NCBI RefSeq assembly: GCF_003846185.1
Contig: NZ_ML123034.1
Coordinates: 6,483,726-6,547,725, forward strand
Direction: 5' to 3'
Length of the DNA: 64,000 bases
Origin: Streptomyces sp. ADI96-02
GTDB taxonomy: Bacteria; Actinomycetota; Actinomycetes; Streptomycetales; Streptomycetaceae
Positions 36,579-44,952 of the stretch are shown here, piece by piece. Below the pieces are notes generated by a model. The model worked only from the letters and a program-made list of their open reading frames with translations, was not told where the DNA came from and did not search any database. Numbering within the stretch: position 1 is the first letter of the stretch; each line of letters opens with the position of its first letter. The position numbers and the translations under genes were made by a program.

Positions 36579-37097
36579 GTGTCCTCATTCACCACCCACG
36601 TTCTGGAACCCGCCGACTGGCGCCTGTACCGCGCCCTTCGGCTGGCCGCCCTCACCGACGCGCCCCAGGAGTTCGGCTCCACGCTGGCCCGCGAGGAAGC
36701 CCTCACCGAGGATCAGTGGAGACGCCGGCTCGAAGGCCGCGGCCAGTTCGTCGCGAGGCAGGACGGCGATCCGTGCGGTATCGCCGGTGTCGTTCCGGCG
36801 GAGCCCCGGGTCGCCGAGCTGGTCTCCGTCTGGGTCCGGCCCCGCTCGCGCGGACAGGGCGTGGGCGGGCTGCTGCTGGACGCGGCGCTGGGCTGGGCCG
36901 AGGAGCACGGCTGCGTCGAGGTGCGGCTGACGGTGAGCGAGGGCAACGACGCGGCCGAACGCCTCTACTCCCGTCACGGCTTCCGCCGCACGGCGGCCGG
37001 CGGCCCCGCCGAAGACGCCGCCGCGGACAGGCGGGAATTCGCCATGGTCCGCACGGAACACCTCCTCAGAGGGGGACCGTCCCGCACGGGCACGTGA
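36579..37097 (+). CDS. GNAT-family N-acetyltransferase
   Basis: Small acetyltransferase of about 172 aa. The GNAT core is clear: LYRALRLAALTDAPQEFGST at the N-terminus, ELVSVWVRPRSRGQGVGGLLL with the acetyl-CoA-binding R-x-x-G-x-G/A motif, and VSEGNDAAERLYSRHGFRR at the C-terminus. The start is uncertain: GTG 36579 (VSSFTTHVLE) and GTG 36561 both lack a good ribosome site. Substrate unknown; it follows the ATP-grasp gene by about 110 bp. Confidence 0.82.
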   Translation: MSSFTTHVLEPADWRLYRALRLAALTDAPQEFGSTLAREEALTEDQWRRRLEGRGQFVARQDGDPCGIAGVVPAEPRVAELVSVWVRPRSRGQGVGGLLLDAALGWAEEHGCVEVRLTVSEGNDAAERLYSRHGFRRTAAGGPAEDAAADRREFAMVRTEHLLRGGPSRTGT

Positions 37098-37133
37098 CCG
37101 GCCACCGCCACGGGTGACCGACCGCCGCCACGG
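37094..37133. repeat. Two 20-bp tandem repeats at the end of the GNAT gene
   Basis: GTGACCGGCCACCGCCACGG (37094-37113) is repeated as GTGACCGACCGCCGCCACGG (37114-37133) with two mismatches; a degraded third copy follows (about 37134-37157). The first unit includes the GNAT stop codon. Slippage-type duplication in a non-coding tail is the likely origin. The rest of the gap to 37290 shows only a strong GGAGGAGGG ribosome site for the methyltransferase. Confidence 0.55.
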
Positions 37134-37290
37134 GCACGCGGCCGACCACCGCACAGGTGCCGTTCGAGCCGCACCGGTGCACGCGGGGCGCACAACCTCG
37201 GTCTCCGCCACCTGCGGTGCGCCGCCCGGTGCGTCCTAGCCTGGCGTGGTGCCGGGCCGGCACCACGCCGGCGGAGGAGGGAGTCGTACG

Positions 37291-38058
37291 GTGACGTACT
37301 ACACGCAGGGGTTCGCGACCTTCTACGACCGCTACTTCACAGGCTGGGTCCGGGACTACTCTCCGGCGCTCGCGGATCACCTGGACAGGACCGGCGGCGG
37401 CCACGGTGTGCTGGACCTGTGCTGCGGAACGGGTGTGACGACGGCCGTCCTGAGCGAACGGGGCCGGCACGTCACGGGCCTCGACCGGTCCGCCGCCATG
37501 CTGCGGATCGCCGCGAGGAGATCGGCGGAGGAGGTCCGCGCCGGCGGTGTGCGTCTGGTCGAGGGGGACGCACGGGACTTCTCGCTTCCCGAACCGGTCG
37601 GCGCCTGCGTGTGTCTGGACGGGGCGCTCAACCACTTCGAGAGCCGGGAGGACCTGGTCCGCTGCTTCACCAGCGTGGCCGAGGCGCTGCACGCGGGGGG
37701 AGAGTTCGTCTTCGACCTCTTCGAACTCCCCCACTTCCGGCACTGGAACAACCTCACGCTCATCGACGAGGACGACACCGTCGTGGCGAAACGCGGGGCG
37801 TGGGACGACGAGGTGGGTCGCGGCATGCTGAGGGTCTCCGGCGTGGTCGGCTCCGACACCGGCATCGTGCGGGTCGAGCAGACACTGCGCAGCCGGTACT
37901 ACTCCGCGGCCGAGGTGACGTCCGCGCTGGCCGAGGCCGGGCTCGTGCGGGTCGAGCACGACGTCGACGCGCGGTACTCGACCTGCGAGTCGGGCTCGTG
38001 TTCGAAGTCGGCAGTCCCCTGCCGTACGGTCTACCGTGCGCTCAAGCCCGTCCGGTGA
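37291..38058 (+). CDS. Class I SAM-dependent methyltransferase
   Basis: Protein of 255 aa. GTG 37291 follows GGAGGAGGGA. The Rossmann fold has motif I LDLCCGTGVTTAVLSERG, the acidic loop end VTGLDRSAAMLRIA, VEGDARDFSLP and CLDGALNHFESREDL, then FVFDLFELPHF. The wording resembles small-molecule methyltransferases of the Methyltransf_25 type. The C-terminus has a Cys-containing tail (STCESGSCSKSAVPC) of unclear meaning. The substrate is unknown. Convergent with the LLM oxidoreductase gene, 3 bp apart. Confidence 0.85.
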   Translation: MTYYTQGFATFYDRYFTGWVRDYSPALADHLDRTGGGHGVLDLCCGTGVTTAVLSERGRHVTGLDRSAAMLRIAARRSAEEVRAGGVRLVEGDARDFSLPEPVGACVCLDGALNHFESREDLVRCFTSVAEALHAGGEFVFDLFELPHFRHWNNLTLIDEDDTVVAKRGAWDDEVGRGMLRVSGVVGSDTGIVRVEQTLRSRYYSAAEVTSALAEAGLVRVEHDVDARYSTCESGSCSKSAVPCRTVYRALKPVR

Positions 38059-38061
38059 CTT

Positions 38062-39039
38062 CTACCGGTCGGACCCCGAAGATCCCTCGACCATCTGTCG
38101 CAGGGCGGGCGTGACGCGGGTGGCGACGAGCTCCACGGTCGTCCAGTCGACGGGCGGGCGAGCGCCCAGGATGAAGTCCCTCGCTCCGAGAGCCGCGTAC
38201 GGCGCCAGATCGGCCACGCAACTCTCCGGGGTGCCGAAGCTCAGATACTCGTCGAGCAGAGGCGAATCCGGTGGCAGATGCCCGAGCAGCGCCTCCCGGC
38301 GGCGCATCGCCTCCTTCTCGTCCTCGGCGAGGACGGCCCGGAAGGTGATGGACTGCCGGATGTCCGCCGCATCCCGGCCCGCCTCGTCGCAGTGTTCGCC
38401 CAGAGCGGCGCACATACGGCGGTACGCCTCGGGAGTGCCGGGCAGGGTGTTCCAGATGTCCGCGTGCCGGGCGGCGGCCCGCAGCACCCCGGAGCCCGCG
38501 CCTCCCAGGACCAGCGGGATGTGGGGCTGGAGCGGTTTGGGCGCCAGGTGCGCACCGTCCAGGGTGTAGTGGCGACCGCGGAAATCGGTGCTCTCGCGGG
38601 TCCACAGGGAGCGCACGACGCGGCAGGTCTCGTCCAGCATGACGGCGCGGTCGGCGGGCGCCGGACGCTCCAGGCCGAACTGGTCGTACATCAGGTCCGG
38701 ACCGCCCGAACCCAGGCCGAGTTCCAGACGGCCGCCGGAGACATGGTCGAGGGTCGCCGCGATGGCGGCCACCGAAGCCGGGTGCCGGTTGGGCACGGCC
38801 AGGACCAGCAGCCCGCAGCGGACTCGCCGCGTCCGGGCCGCGAGCGCGGCCAGCAGAGTCGGCCCCTCCAGACAGGGACCGCCGGGCCCGCCGAGCGGTG
38901 GTCGCAGATGGTCGAAGAGCGACACCCAGTCGTATCCCAGCGCCTCCGCCCGCTGCCACAGCTCCAGGCACGCCCCGAAACTCTCGTACTGCTGTCCGGA
39001 ATGGACGCCGAACCGCACCGCCTCACCGTGGATCCGCAC
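38062..39039 (-). CDS. LLM-class F420-dependent oxidoreductase
   Basis: Luciferase-like TIM-barrel oxidoreductase of 325 aa. Segments of the actinobacterial F420-dependent group: VRFGVHSGQQYESFGACLELWQRAEALGYDWVSLFDHLRPP, VRCGLLVLAVPNRHPASVAAIAATLDHVSGGRLELGLGSG, PLQPHIPLVLGGAGSGVLRAAARHADIWN, and the C-terminal SFGTPESCVADLAPYAALGARDFIL. The GTG start at 39039 follows a GAAGGG-type site; the frame upstream overlaps other genes. Substrate unknown. Confidence 0.87.
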   Translation of the reverse strand: MRIHGEAVRFGVHSGQQYESFGACLELWQRAEALGYDWVSLFDHLRPPLGGPGGPCLEGPTLLAALAARTRRVRCGLLVLAVPNRHPASVAAIAATLDHVSGGRLELGLGSGGPDLMYDQFGLERPAPADRAVMLDETCRVVRSLWTRESTDFRGRHYTLDGAHLAPKPLQPHIPLVLGGAGSGVLRAAARHADIWNTLPGTPEAYRRMCAALGEHCDEAGRDAADIRQSITFRAVLAEDEKEAMRRREALLGHLPPDSPLLDEYLSFGTPESCVADLAPYAALGARDFILGARPPVDWTTVELVATRVTPALRQMVEGSSGSDR

Positions 39040-39138
39040 CGTGCCGCCCTTCGTCAGGGAACCGCTTCGCCCATCATCGCAACGCCCGCGGACCGACCGC
39101 GGACTTTCGGGCACATCGAGCGAGGAGAGACGCACACG

Positions 39139-40137
39139 ATGGACATCCGACGCTCCCACGTCGGCACCACCGAGGGACACCCCGGCCAGGGGCCCCGTCC
39201 CGTGGACGCCTACACCCTCGGCGGCGAGGACGGTCTCGCGGTCACCGTCTGGACCTACGGGGCCGCCCTGGTCGAAGTGCTGGCGCCCGACCATGCGGGC
39301 CGCAGGGCCAACGTCGTGGCCCGGCTGCCCGATCTGGCCGCCTACCAGGACCGGGCGCGCAATCCGTACGTGGGCGCCACCGTCGGCAGGTACTGCCGCG
39401 GGATCTCGGACGGCAGGTTCCGGCTGGACGGCGCCGAGTACCGGCTCGACCGCAACGACGGCCCCCACCACATGCACGGCGGCACCTGGGGGACGGACCG
39501 CTCCGTGTGGGAGGCGGAGGCGGACCGCGACGGTGGCGGGGCCGTGCTGCGGATGCGGTTGACCAGTCCGGACGGCGATCAGGGCTATCCCGGCGAACTG
39601 CGGGCGGAAGCCGTCTACCGGGTCGGTCCGGACCGGCGTCTGACCATCGAGTACCGGGCGACGACATCGGCGCCGACGATCGTGGGGTTCACCAACCACG
39701 CGTTCTGGAACCTGGCCGGATCCGGAACCGTGGACGGACACCGGCTGCGGCTCGGGGCGCGGCACGCCGTGGCCTTCGACGCCCGGCTGATGCCCCTCGC
39801 CGGCGCGCCCGTTCCGGTCGACGGCACCGCACTGGACTTCACCCGTCCCCGCCCGCTGGACCACGTGGCGCTGGACAACTGCTATCTGCTGGAAGGAGAG
39901 GGGTGGGCGGCGACCCTTTCCGACGGGCGCACCGGGCGCGTGATGCGCGTGTACACGGACCAGCCCGCCGTCGGCGTGTACTCCGCCGACCACTGGGCGC
40001 AGAGGCCGCGCGCCGGGCTGTGCCTGGAGACCGGGCCCTTGCCCGACGCGCCCAACCGCCCCGACTACCCGTCCTGTCGACTGGACCCGGGCGACCGGTA
40101 CCGGGCACGGACCGAGTACCTGTTCTCCGACCGCTGA
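39139..40137 (+). CDS. Aldose 1-epimerase (galactose mutarotase)
   Basis: Enzyme of 332 aa interconverting the alpha and beta anomers of hexoses. ATG 39139 has an upstream CGAGGAGAG site. Family residues are visible: NPYVGATVGRYCRGI, DGPHHMHGG with substrate-binding His, IVGFTNHAFWNLAG with catalytic His, LDNCYLLEG, VYTDQPAVGVYSA and CLETGPLPDAPN with catalytic Glu. No signal peptide. The nearby cluster handles sugar-related enzymes, but a direct link is not shown. Confidence 0.92.
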   Translation: MDIRRSHVGTTEGHPGQGPRPVDAYTLGGEDGLAVTVWTYGAALVEVLAPDHAGRRANVVARLPDLAAYQDRARNPYVGATVGRYCRGISDGRFRLDGAEYRLDRNDGPHHMHGGTWGTDRSVWEAEADRDGGGAVLRMRLTSPDGDQGYPGELRAEAVYRVGPDRRLTIEYRATTSAPTIVGFTNHAFWNLAGSGTVDGHRLRLGARHAVAFDARLMPLAGAPVPVDGTALDFTRPRPLDHVALDNCYLLEGEGWAATLSDGRTGRVMRVYTDQPAVGVYSADHWAQRPRAGLCLETGPLPDAPNRPDYPSCRLDPGDRYRARTEYLFSDR

Positions 40138-40163
40138 CACGCCCGCCCGGCCGCCCGGATCGC

Positions 40164-41594
40164 TCAGAGGCCCGGTCCGGTCCGGACGGTGACGGTCTTG
40201 GGCCGCTGGTACTCCGTCAGCGCCAGCACACTGAGGTCGGTGCCGTGTCCGGAGCCGCGCCGACCGCCATGGGGGAGCTCGGCGGTCTGTGCGAGGTGGC
40301 AGTTGACCCACACCTCGCCCGCGTCCAGCGCCTGCGCCAGCGGCAGGGCACGGGCGAGGTCCCGGCTCCACACACTGGCGGCGAGGGCCTGCGGCACGGA
40401 GCCGGCCAGCCGCAGAGCGTCGTGCGGGTCGGCCGCGACCTGGACGGTGAGAAGGGGGCCGAAGACCTCCTCGCGCACCGCCGGGTCGTCCTCCGGCAGC
40501 CCGGCGAGAACGGTCGCGGGACGCCAGTACCCGCCCCGCTCCTCCTCCGTGACGTCCATCGGCCCGGACCGGCGGACGGAAGCGGCGGAGCTCCGCAGCA
40601 GCGTGTCGTAGCGGGCCGCCTGCTCGGCGTTGTTGAGCGGGCCGAACGCCGGGCCCGCCGGCCGCGACTCCATGGCCTCCACCAGCCCGGCCACCACCGC
40701 GTCGTGATTCTCCCGCAGGGTGATCACCCTGGCCGGAGCGGCGCAGCTCTGCCCGGCGTTGTACGTGCACGCGTCCATCAGCGCCCGGCAGGCGTCGGCT
40801 GGGGCGTCGGGCAGGACGATCACCGGGCTGTTGCCGCCGAGCTCCAGGCTCACGCGACGCGTGCCGGCACGGCCGAGGACGTCCAGGCCGGCGGCCGGAC
40901 TGCCGGTGAAGGCCACCGCGTCCACCGGGCCCGCGGTCAGTGTGCGCCCGGTGGCGCGTCCTCCGACGAGGGTCTGCAGGACTCCCGGTCCCAGCTCCTG
41001 CCCGGCGTCGCGCGCGAGCAGCAGTCCGCTGTCGGGTGTGGTGGCCGCCGGCTTGAGGATCACCGCGTTGCCGGCGGCGAGCGCGGGGCCGATCCGCCAG
41101 GCGGCCATGAGCAGCGGGTAGTTCCAGGGCACGATCGCGGCGACCACGCCCAGCGGCTCCCATCGCACCCAGCTCTCGTGGCCGGGGATCAGCTCGCCCG
41201 CGGCCGGGGACGTGCCCGTACGCAGAGCGCCCGCGTAGAAGCGCAGGACGTCGATGCTCGCGGCGACCTCGGCAGCGGCCTCGGAGGGCGGTTTGCCCGT
41301 CCCGGCCAGCTCGGCGGCCAGGTACGCCGGCGCTTCGCGTTCCATGAGGTCCGCCAGCCGGGACAGGCGCCGTGACCTCTCGCCGCCGCTGAGGCCGCCC
41401 CAGCCGCGGGCCGCCTTCCGCGCGGTCCTGACCGCGGCGGCGACGTCCGGGCCGTCGGCGGCCCGCATCGTCCCGCGCGCCCCTCCGGTTCGCGGGTCGG
41501 TCAGCCGCCACGGAGACCCGGCCGGCGGGTCGCCGGTGAGAACCGGTGGGGCCTTCTCGGCACGAGGGGAAACAGGACGGGAGGCCATGGCCAC
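40164..41594 (-). CDS. NAD(P)-dependent aldehyde dehydrogenase
   Basis: ALDH of 476 aa (from GTG 41594; ATG 41588 is an equally likely start as neither has a good ribosome site). Motifs: VAAIVPWNYPLLMAAWRIGPALAAGN, VAFTGSPAAGLDVL (NAD binding), SLELGGNSPVIVL with the general-base Glu, CTYNAGQSCAAPARVI with catalytic Cys, and EEVFGPLLTVQ. Nearest in appearance to aminobutyraldehyde/betaine aldehyde dehydrogenases. It is divergent from the cupin gene that opens the unusual cluster and may or may not belong to it. Confidence 0.9.
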   Translation of the reverse strand: MAMASRPVSPRAEKAPPVLTGDPPAGSPWRLTDPRTGGARGTMRAADGPDVAAAVRTARKAARGWGGLSGGERSRRLSRLADLMEREAPAYLAAELAGTGKPPSEAAAEVAASIDVLRFYAGALRTGTSPAAGELIPGHESWVRWEPLGVVAAIVPWNYPLLMAAWRIGPALAAGNAVILKPAATTPDSGLLLARDAGQELGPGVLQTLVGGRATGRTLTAGPVDAVAFTGSPAAGLDVLGRAGTRRVSLELGGNSPVIVLPDAPADACRALMDACTYNAGQSCAAPARVITLRENHDAVVAGLVEAMESRPAGPAFGPLNNAEQAARYDTLLRSSAASVRRSGPMDVTEEERGGYWRPATVLAGLPEDDPAVREEVFGPLLTVQVAADPHDALRLAGSVPQALAASVWSRDLARALPLAQALDAGEVWVNCHLAQTAELPHGGRRGSGHGTDLSVLALTEYQRPKTVTVRTGPGL

Positions 41595-41847
41595 TCAGAG
41601 TAGAAGTGTCACCCGTCGCGCAGAACACACGCGTGAAGTATGGCCGAAAGCCGTCCGGAACACGTTGCTGCGAGCCTCGGGGGCTCAATTCTTTCTCTTC
41701 TCGAATCACTCGGGAAACAGGCGCAACACCGGTAACTCTGTATCTCGCGGCCACCGGGAACCCACTTCTCTTTCCGCCATTCTCGCGCCTCGGCTTTCAC
41801 ACGCCCGACCGGCTGGGTAAGACGGTGGACTGGGAACAGGAGGCCGC
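41595..41847. promoter_or_regulatory. Lower-GC divergent region at the left edge of the unusual cluster
   Basis: This 253-bp gap is visibly less GC-rich than the flanking genes (for example TCAATTCTTTCTCTTCTCG at about 41686-41704). It separates the aldehyde dehydrogenase from the cupin gene. Promoter elements for both directions are expected but none could be assigned with confidence. It ends in a good AGGAGG site 6 bp before the cupin ATG. Confidence 0.45.
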
Positions 41848-42333
41848 ATGACTGACGAATTCGACGCACAACGGCATATCCGCAATGTGCTGGAGAAACG
41901 CGCGGTGCTGCTCGCGGGCCCCGACGGCGTCGCGCTGTCGGGCATCGAAGGGGTCGAGGGCGCCGCGGAGATGATCGACCGCGATGTCGAGATCGGCGTC
42001 GACCGGCTCGTGATGCGACCGGGAAGCGCCTTCGAACTCCACACCCACCCCGGGGCCCACCTGCTGTACGTGCTGCGCGCCCGCGGCGTCATCCACGTCG
42101 ACGGGATCGACTACGAGATCGGCCCGGGCGACACCATCTACGTACCGGCGCGGTACGCGCACGGCGTACGGACCCACCGGGCCGCCCGGGAGCCCTTCGA
42201 ACTGCTCGCCTTCGGCGTGCCCCACATGCCGCTCACCTCGCCCGAGCGGATGACGCTCGTCCCCGAGGAGCCGCTCGCGGCCGATCCCGGGCCGGGCTCC
42301 CCGGCGCGTCTCGGAGAAGCGGCACATGGCTGA
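41848..42333 (+). CDS. Small cupin-domain protein
   Basis: Single-cupin protein of 161 aa. Conserved cupin motif 1: GSAFELHTHPGAHLLYVLRARGVIHVDG with His-x-His; motif 2: GPGDTIYVPARYAHGVRTH with a third His, so a metal site is plausible. N-terminus: NVLEKRAVLLAGPDGVALSG. Cupins in biosynthetic clusters act as isomerases, oxygenases, epimerases or ligand sensors; the activity here is unknown. The start has AGGAGG. The next gene begins 8 bp before its stop. Confidence 0.78.
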   Translation: MTDEFDAQRHIRNVLEKRAVLLAGPDGVALSGIEGVEGAAEMIDRDVEIGVDRLVMRPGSAFELHTHPGAHLLYVLRARGVIHVDGIDYEIGPGDTIYVPARYAHGVRTHRAAREPFELLAFGVPHMPLTSPERMTLVPEEPLAADPGPGSPARLGEAAHG

Positions 42334-42877
42334 GCCGGCCGCCGTTCCGGACCGCGGCCGACGTCCCCCGACGGACAGCGGACGGTGGGAGGTCGCGCGC
42401 CTGGACGCCGAGGTCCACGCCCTGCTGTGCGCGAGCGACGCCCTGCACGCCCGCCTCAGCGGTACGCCGGTTCCCCGGCGGGACCCGGAGACCACCAGAC
42501 GCCGGGTCAGAGCCGGGTGCGTCCGGGTACTGCGCAGCGGCGGCACGGCCGTGGCCTCGTTCACCCTGACCACCGAACCGCCCTTCCCGCCGGACGAGGC
42601 GCGCTTCGCCCCGGCCGCGCGCCCCCTCTACCTCAGCCGGCTGTCGGTCCTGCCCGCACTGCTCGAAACCGGTGAGCCGGCCGGACTGCGCTGCCTCCGT
42701 GAGGCCCTGCGGGAAGCCCGTGCCCGAGGGGCCGACGTTCTGCGCGCCCAGGCCAATCCGGACCTGCGCGGCTCCTCGGCGCTGCTGGCACAGCTCGGCT
42801 TCGAGCAGCAGGGGCCGGTCCTGGAGGACGCCGGAGTGCGCCGCGTGCACCTGCAGCGGCGGCTCACGGCGACGTGA
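42326..42877 (+). CDS. GNAT-like acyltransferase of the unusual cluster
   Basis: Protein of 183 aa with GNAT features: VALDAEVHALL-like N-terminus (ARLDAEVHALLCASDALH), YLSRLSVLPALLETG, CLREALREARARGADVLRAQANPD and LLAQLGFEQQGPVL at the C-terminus. The usual R/Q-x-x-G-x-G/A loop is replaced by GEPAGLRC, so acetyl-CoA binding is less certain. ATG 42326 overlaps the cupin stop by 8 bp (coupled). Its stop is 2 bp from the convergent ligase stop, leaving no room for a terminator. Confidence 0.68.
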   Translation: MAEPAAVPDRGRRPPTDSGRWEVARLDAEVHALLCASDALHARLSGTPVPRRDPETTRRRVRAGCVRVLRSGGTAVASFTLTTEPPFPPDEARFAPAARPLYLSRLSVLPALLETGEPAGLRCLREALREARARGADVLRAQANPDLRGSSALLAQLGFEQQGPVLEDAGVRRVHLQRRLTAT

Positions 42878-42879
42878 CG

Positions 42880-44508
42880 TCAGCGCGGCCGTGCGACGGG
42901 GTGTTCATCCGCTGCCAGCCGCCGGGCGAGGTCGGGGCGCAGCACCTTCCCGGTGGCCGTCCGGGGGATGGCGTCCAGGGCCACGATGCGGTGCGGCAGC
43001 ACGGCGGCGGGGAAGACGGCGGCCAGACGCTCCCGGAGTCCCGCCGTCGCCGCCCCGGGGGCGAGAACGACGGCGGCCACGACCTGTTCGCCCAGCAGCC
43101 GGTGGGGGAGAGCGGCACAGGCCGCGTCGCGCACCTCGGGCACGGCCCGCAGGACACGGTCCATCTCGTCCAGGGACACGGCCTCGCCACCGACCTTGGC
43201 GATGTTCTTGATCCGCCCCGTGAGGGTCAGGAACACGCGGCCGGACGCCGGATCCCGCCAGATCCGCCCCAGGTCCTCGGAGTGGAACCAGCCGCCGCGC
43301 AACGCCCGGCCGGTGGCCTCGGGGTTCCCTTCGTACCGGGACATCACATGCGGACCGCGCATGCAGACCTCGCCCGCCTCGCCCGGGGCCGCCGGGGTGC
43401 CGTCCTCGCGCAGCACGGCCAGTCCGGTTCCGGGCAGCGGCACGCCCACGGACGGAATGCCCTCGTCCAGGACGAGCCGCCGGTACAGATCCTCCGTCAG
43501 GCCGTGCGGCATGGTGGTGGCGAAGTTGGTGGTCTCGGTCAGTCCGTAGCCCTGCACGACCGGCACCCGCAGGCGCTGCGCCACGGAGCGTGCGGTGCCG
43601 GAGGTCAGCGGGGCGGCGGCCGTGACGAAGCAGCCGAGATGGTCCTGCTGCCCGGGCCGGCGCCAGGTCTCCAGCAACGCGTCCAGGACCGACGGGACGA
43701 CGCTGGCGATCCGGGGGCGGTGGCGGACGATCAGGCGCGGGTGCGTCAGCGGATCGAAGCCGTGCGCCAGTACCACGTGAGCCCCCGCCACCAGCGGCGC
43801 CAGGACCGTGAAGTGCAGGCCGTTCACGTGGTGGATCGGAAGGCATCCCAACAGCCGGTCGCCGGGCCGCAGCCCGTGGTGCCGGGTGAGCATCTCCGCG
43901 TTGGACACCAGGTTCAGATGGGACTGCACGACCAGTTTGGAGGCGGCGGTGGAGCCGGAGGTGGCGAACACGAGGGCGTCGTCGGGGAGCGCGACGGCCC
44001 GGTCGACGGCAGGCCGGCCGTCCGCACGCGGGTCGCACGCGCGCCGGACGCCGGGAAGGGTGAGCTGCCGGGGCGGACCGGGAGCCTGCGCCCGGACGGG
44101 CAGCGCCGGCGAGCGCAGCACGGTCCTGACGCCCAGCCGTGCGGTCTGCGCCCGCACGCGCTCGGGAGGGTCGTGCGGTCCCAGGAGCAGGACCGCGGCG
44201 CCGGTCCGCAACAGCGCCAGCACCGCGAGCACCGAGCTGACGTCGTTGGCGGGCGCCAGTCCCACCACGACACCCGCGGCAGCGCCCACCTCTTCCCGCA
44301 GCCGGCCCGCCAGGCGGCGGCTGAGGAGTTCCGCGTCGGCGAAGGTGAGGGTGTCCTCCCCGCCGTCGGGGTCCACCGCGGTGAGATAGGGCGCCGGTCC
44401 GAGCGCGCGGGCGTTGCGGGCCAGATGGTCCAGGACCGTCGCCCGGTTCCGCGGCGGACCGGGCCGGCCGGCGGGGGGAGTCACGACCGCTTCGTTCCGC
44501 CGCGCCAT
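42880..44508 (-). CDS. Stand-alone AMP-forming acyl/aminoacyl ligase (ANL superfamily)
   Basis: Adenylation enzyme of 542 aa. Motifs: LVFATSGSTAASKLVVQSH (A3, ATP phosphate loop), GYGLTETTNFATT (A5), GGWFHSEDLGRIW (A7-like), LTLTGRIKNIAKVGGEAVS (A8 hinge) and PRTATGKVLRPDL with the A10 catalytic Lys. Substrate is probably a carboxylic or amino acid destined for the carrier protein encoded directly upstream; the ATG at 44508 overlaps that gene's stop by 1 bp. No condensation, ketosynthase or thioesterase domain is attached. Substrate specificity cannot be read reliably without modelling. Confidence 0.88.
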   Translation of the reverse strand: MARRNEAVVTPPAGRPGPPRNRATVLDHLARNARALGPAPYLTAVDPDGGEDTLTFADAELLSRRLAGRLREEVGAAAGVVVGLAPANDVSSVLAVLALLRTGAAVLLLGPHDPPERVRAQTARLGVRTVLRSPALPVRAQAPGPPRQLTLPGVRRACDPRADGRPAVDRAVALPDDALVFATSGSTAASKLVVQSHLNLVSNAEMLTRHHGLRPGDRLLGCLPIHHVNGLHFTVLAPLVAGAHVVLAHGFDPLTHPRLIVRHRPRIASVVPSVLDALLETWRRPGQQDHLGCFVTAAAPLTSGTARSVAQRLRVPVVQGYGLTETTNFATTMPHGLTEDLYRRLVLDEGIPSVGVPLPGTGLAVLREDGTPAAPGEAGEVCMRGPHVMSRYEGNPEATGRALRGGWFHSEDLGRIWRDPASGRVFLTLTGRIKNIAKVGGEAVSLDEMDRVLRAVPEVRDAACAALPHRLLGEQVVAAVVLAPGAATAGLRERLAAVFPAAVLPHRIVALDAIPRTATGKVLRPDLARRLAADEHPVARPR

Positions 44509-44780
44509 CAGCCCTCTCCCCGCAGCTCCCGGACGGCCTCGGCCACCGTCCGTACGCTGTGAAACGTCTCCCGGGTGAGCATGCGGTCGGGGAAGAACAC
44601 CGCGAAGTGCTCTTCCAGGTGGGACAGGAGACCCACCAGCGCGAGGGAATCCAGACCGGCCTCTTTGAGCGGGGCGTCGGCGTCGGGAAGAGAAGCGGGC
44701 GCGTCCGCCCGCGCGGAGTGGTGTCGGACGGCTTCGGCGACGGAACGCATGATTTCGTCCACGGAGCCACGATAGGGCAT
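44508..44780 (-). CDS. Discrete acyl/peptidyl carrier protein
   Basis: Carrier protein of 90 aa with the phosphopantetheine site in EAGLDSLALVGLL (Ser45) and an acidic four-helix pattern ending in FHSVRTVAEAVRELRGEG. It should be activated by a phosphopantetheinyl transferase encoded elsewhere and loaded by the adjacent ligase. ATG 44780 is the natural start. No modular synthase is nearby, which points to a carrier-tethered tailoring or amino-acid-loading pathway as in small non-modular clusters. Confidence 0.88.
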   Translation of the reverse strand: MPYRGSVDEIMRSVAEAVRHHSARADAPASLPDADAPLKEAGLDSLALVGLLSHLEEHFAVFFPDRMLTRETFHSVRTVAEAVRELRGEG

Positions 44781-44952
44781 GTGCTTTCGGCGGGGGAGAA
44801 GACGAACAGTGATCGACTTTTTCGCACTCCGAAACAGGGCCGGTCATTCGACGGGACGGCGTCATGACGAGAGTTGATCCGGCCAGATGATGGCCTGCAT
44901 TGCACTCGCTGCCGTCGAACCGCCTGACTACCGTGAAATCACTGGGTGAAGG
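44781..44952. promoter_or_regulatory. Divergent promoter region inside the cluster
   Basis: 172 bp between the carrier/ligase pair and the oxygenase-led operon, with less GC than the neighbouring genes (for example ATCGACTTTTTCGCACTCCG at about 44813). It must supply promoters for both arms. No inverted repeat longer than 6 bp was found by eye. Confidence 0.4.

Noticed and set aside
38062..41754. 1230-codon minus-strand frame suggesting a giant fusion
   Set aside because: Only the part up to 39039 encodes the LLM oxidoreductase. The upstream extension overlaps the epimerase and aldehyde dehydrogenase genes and lacks recognisable protein.
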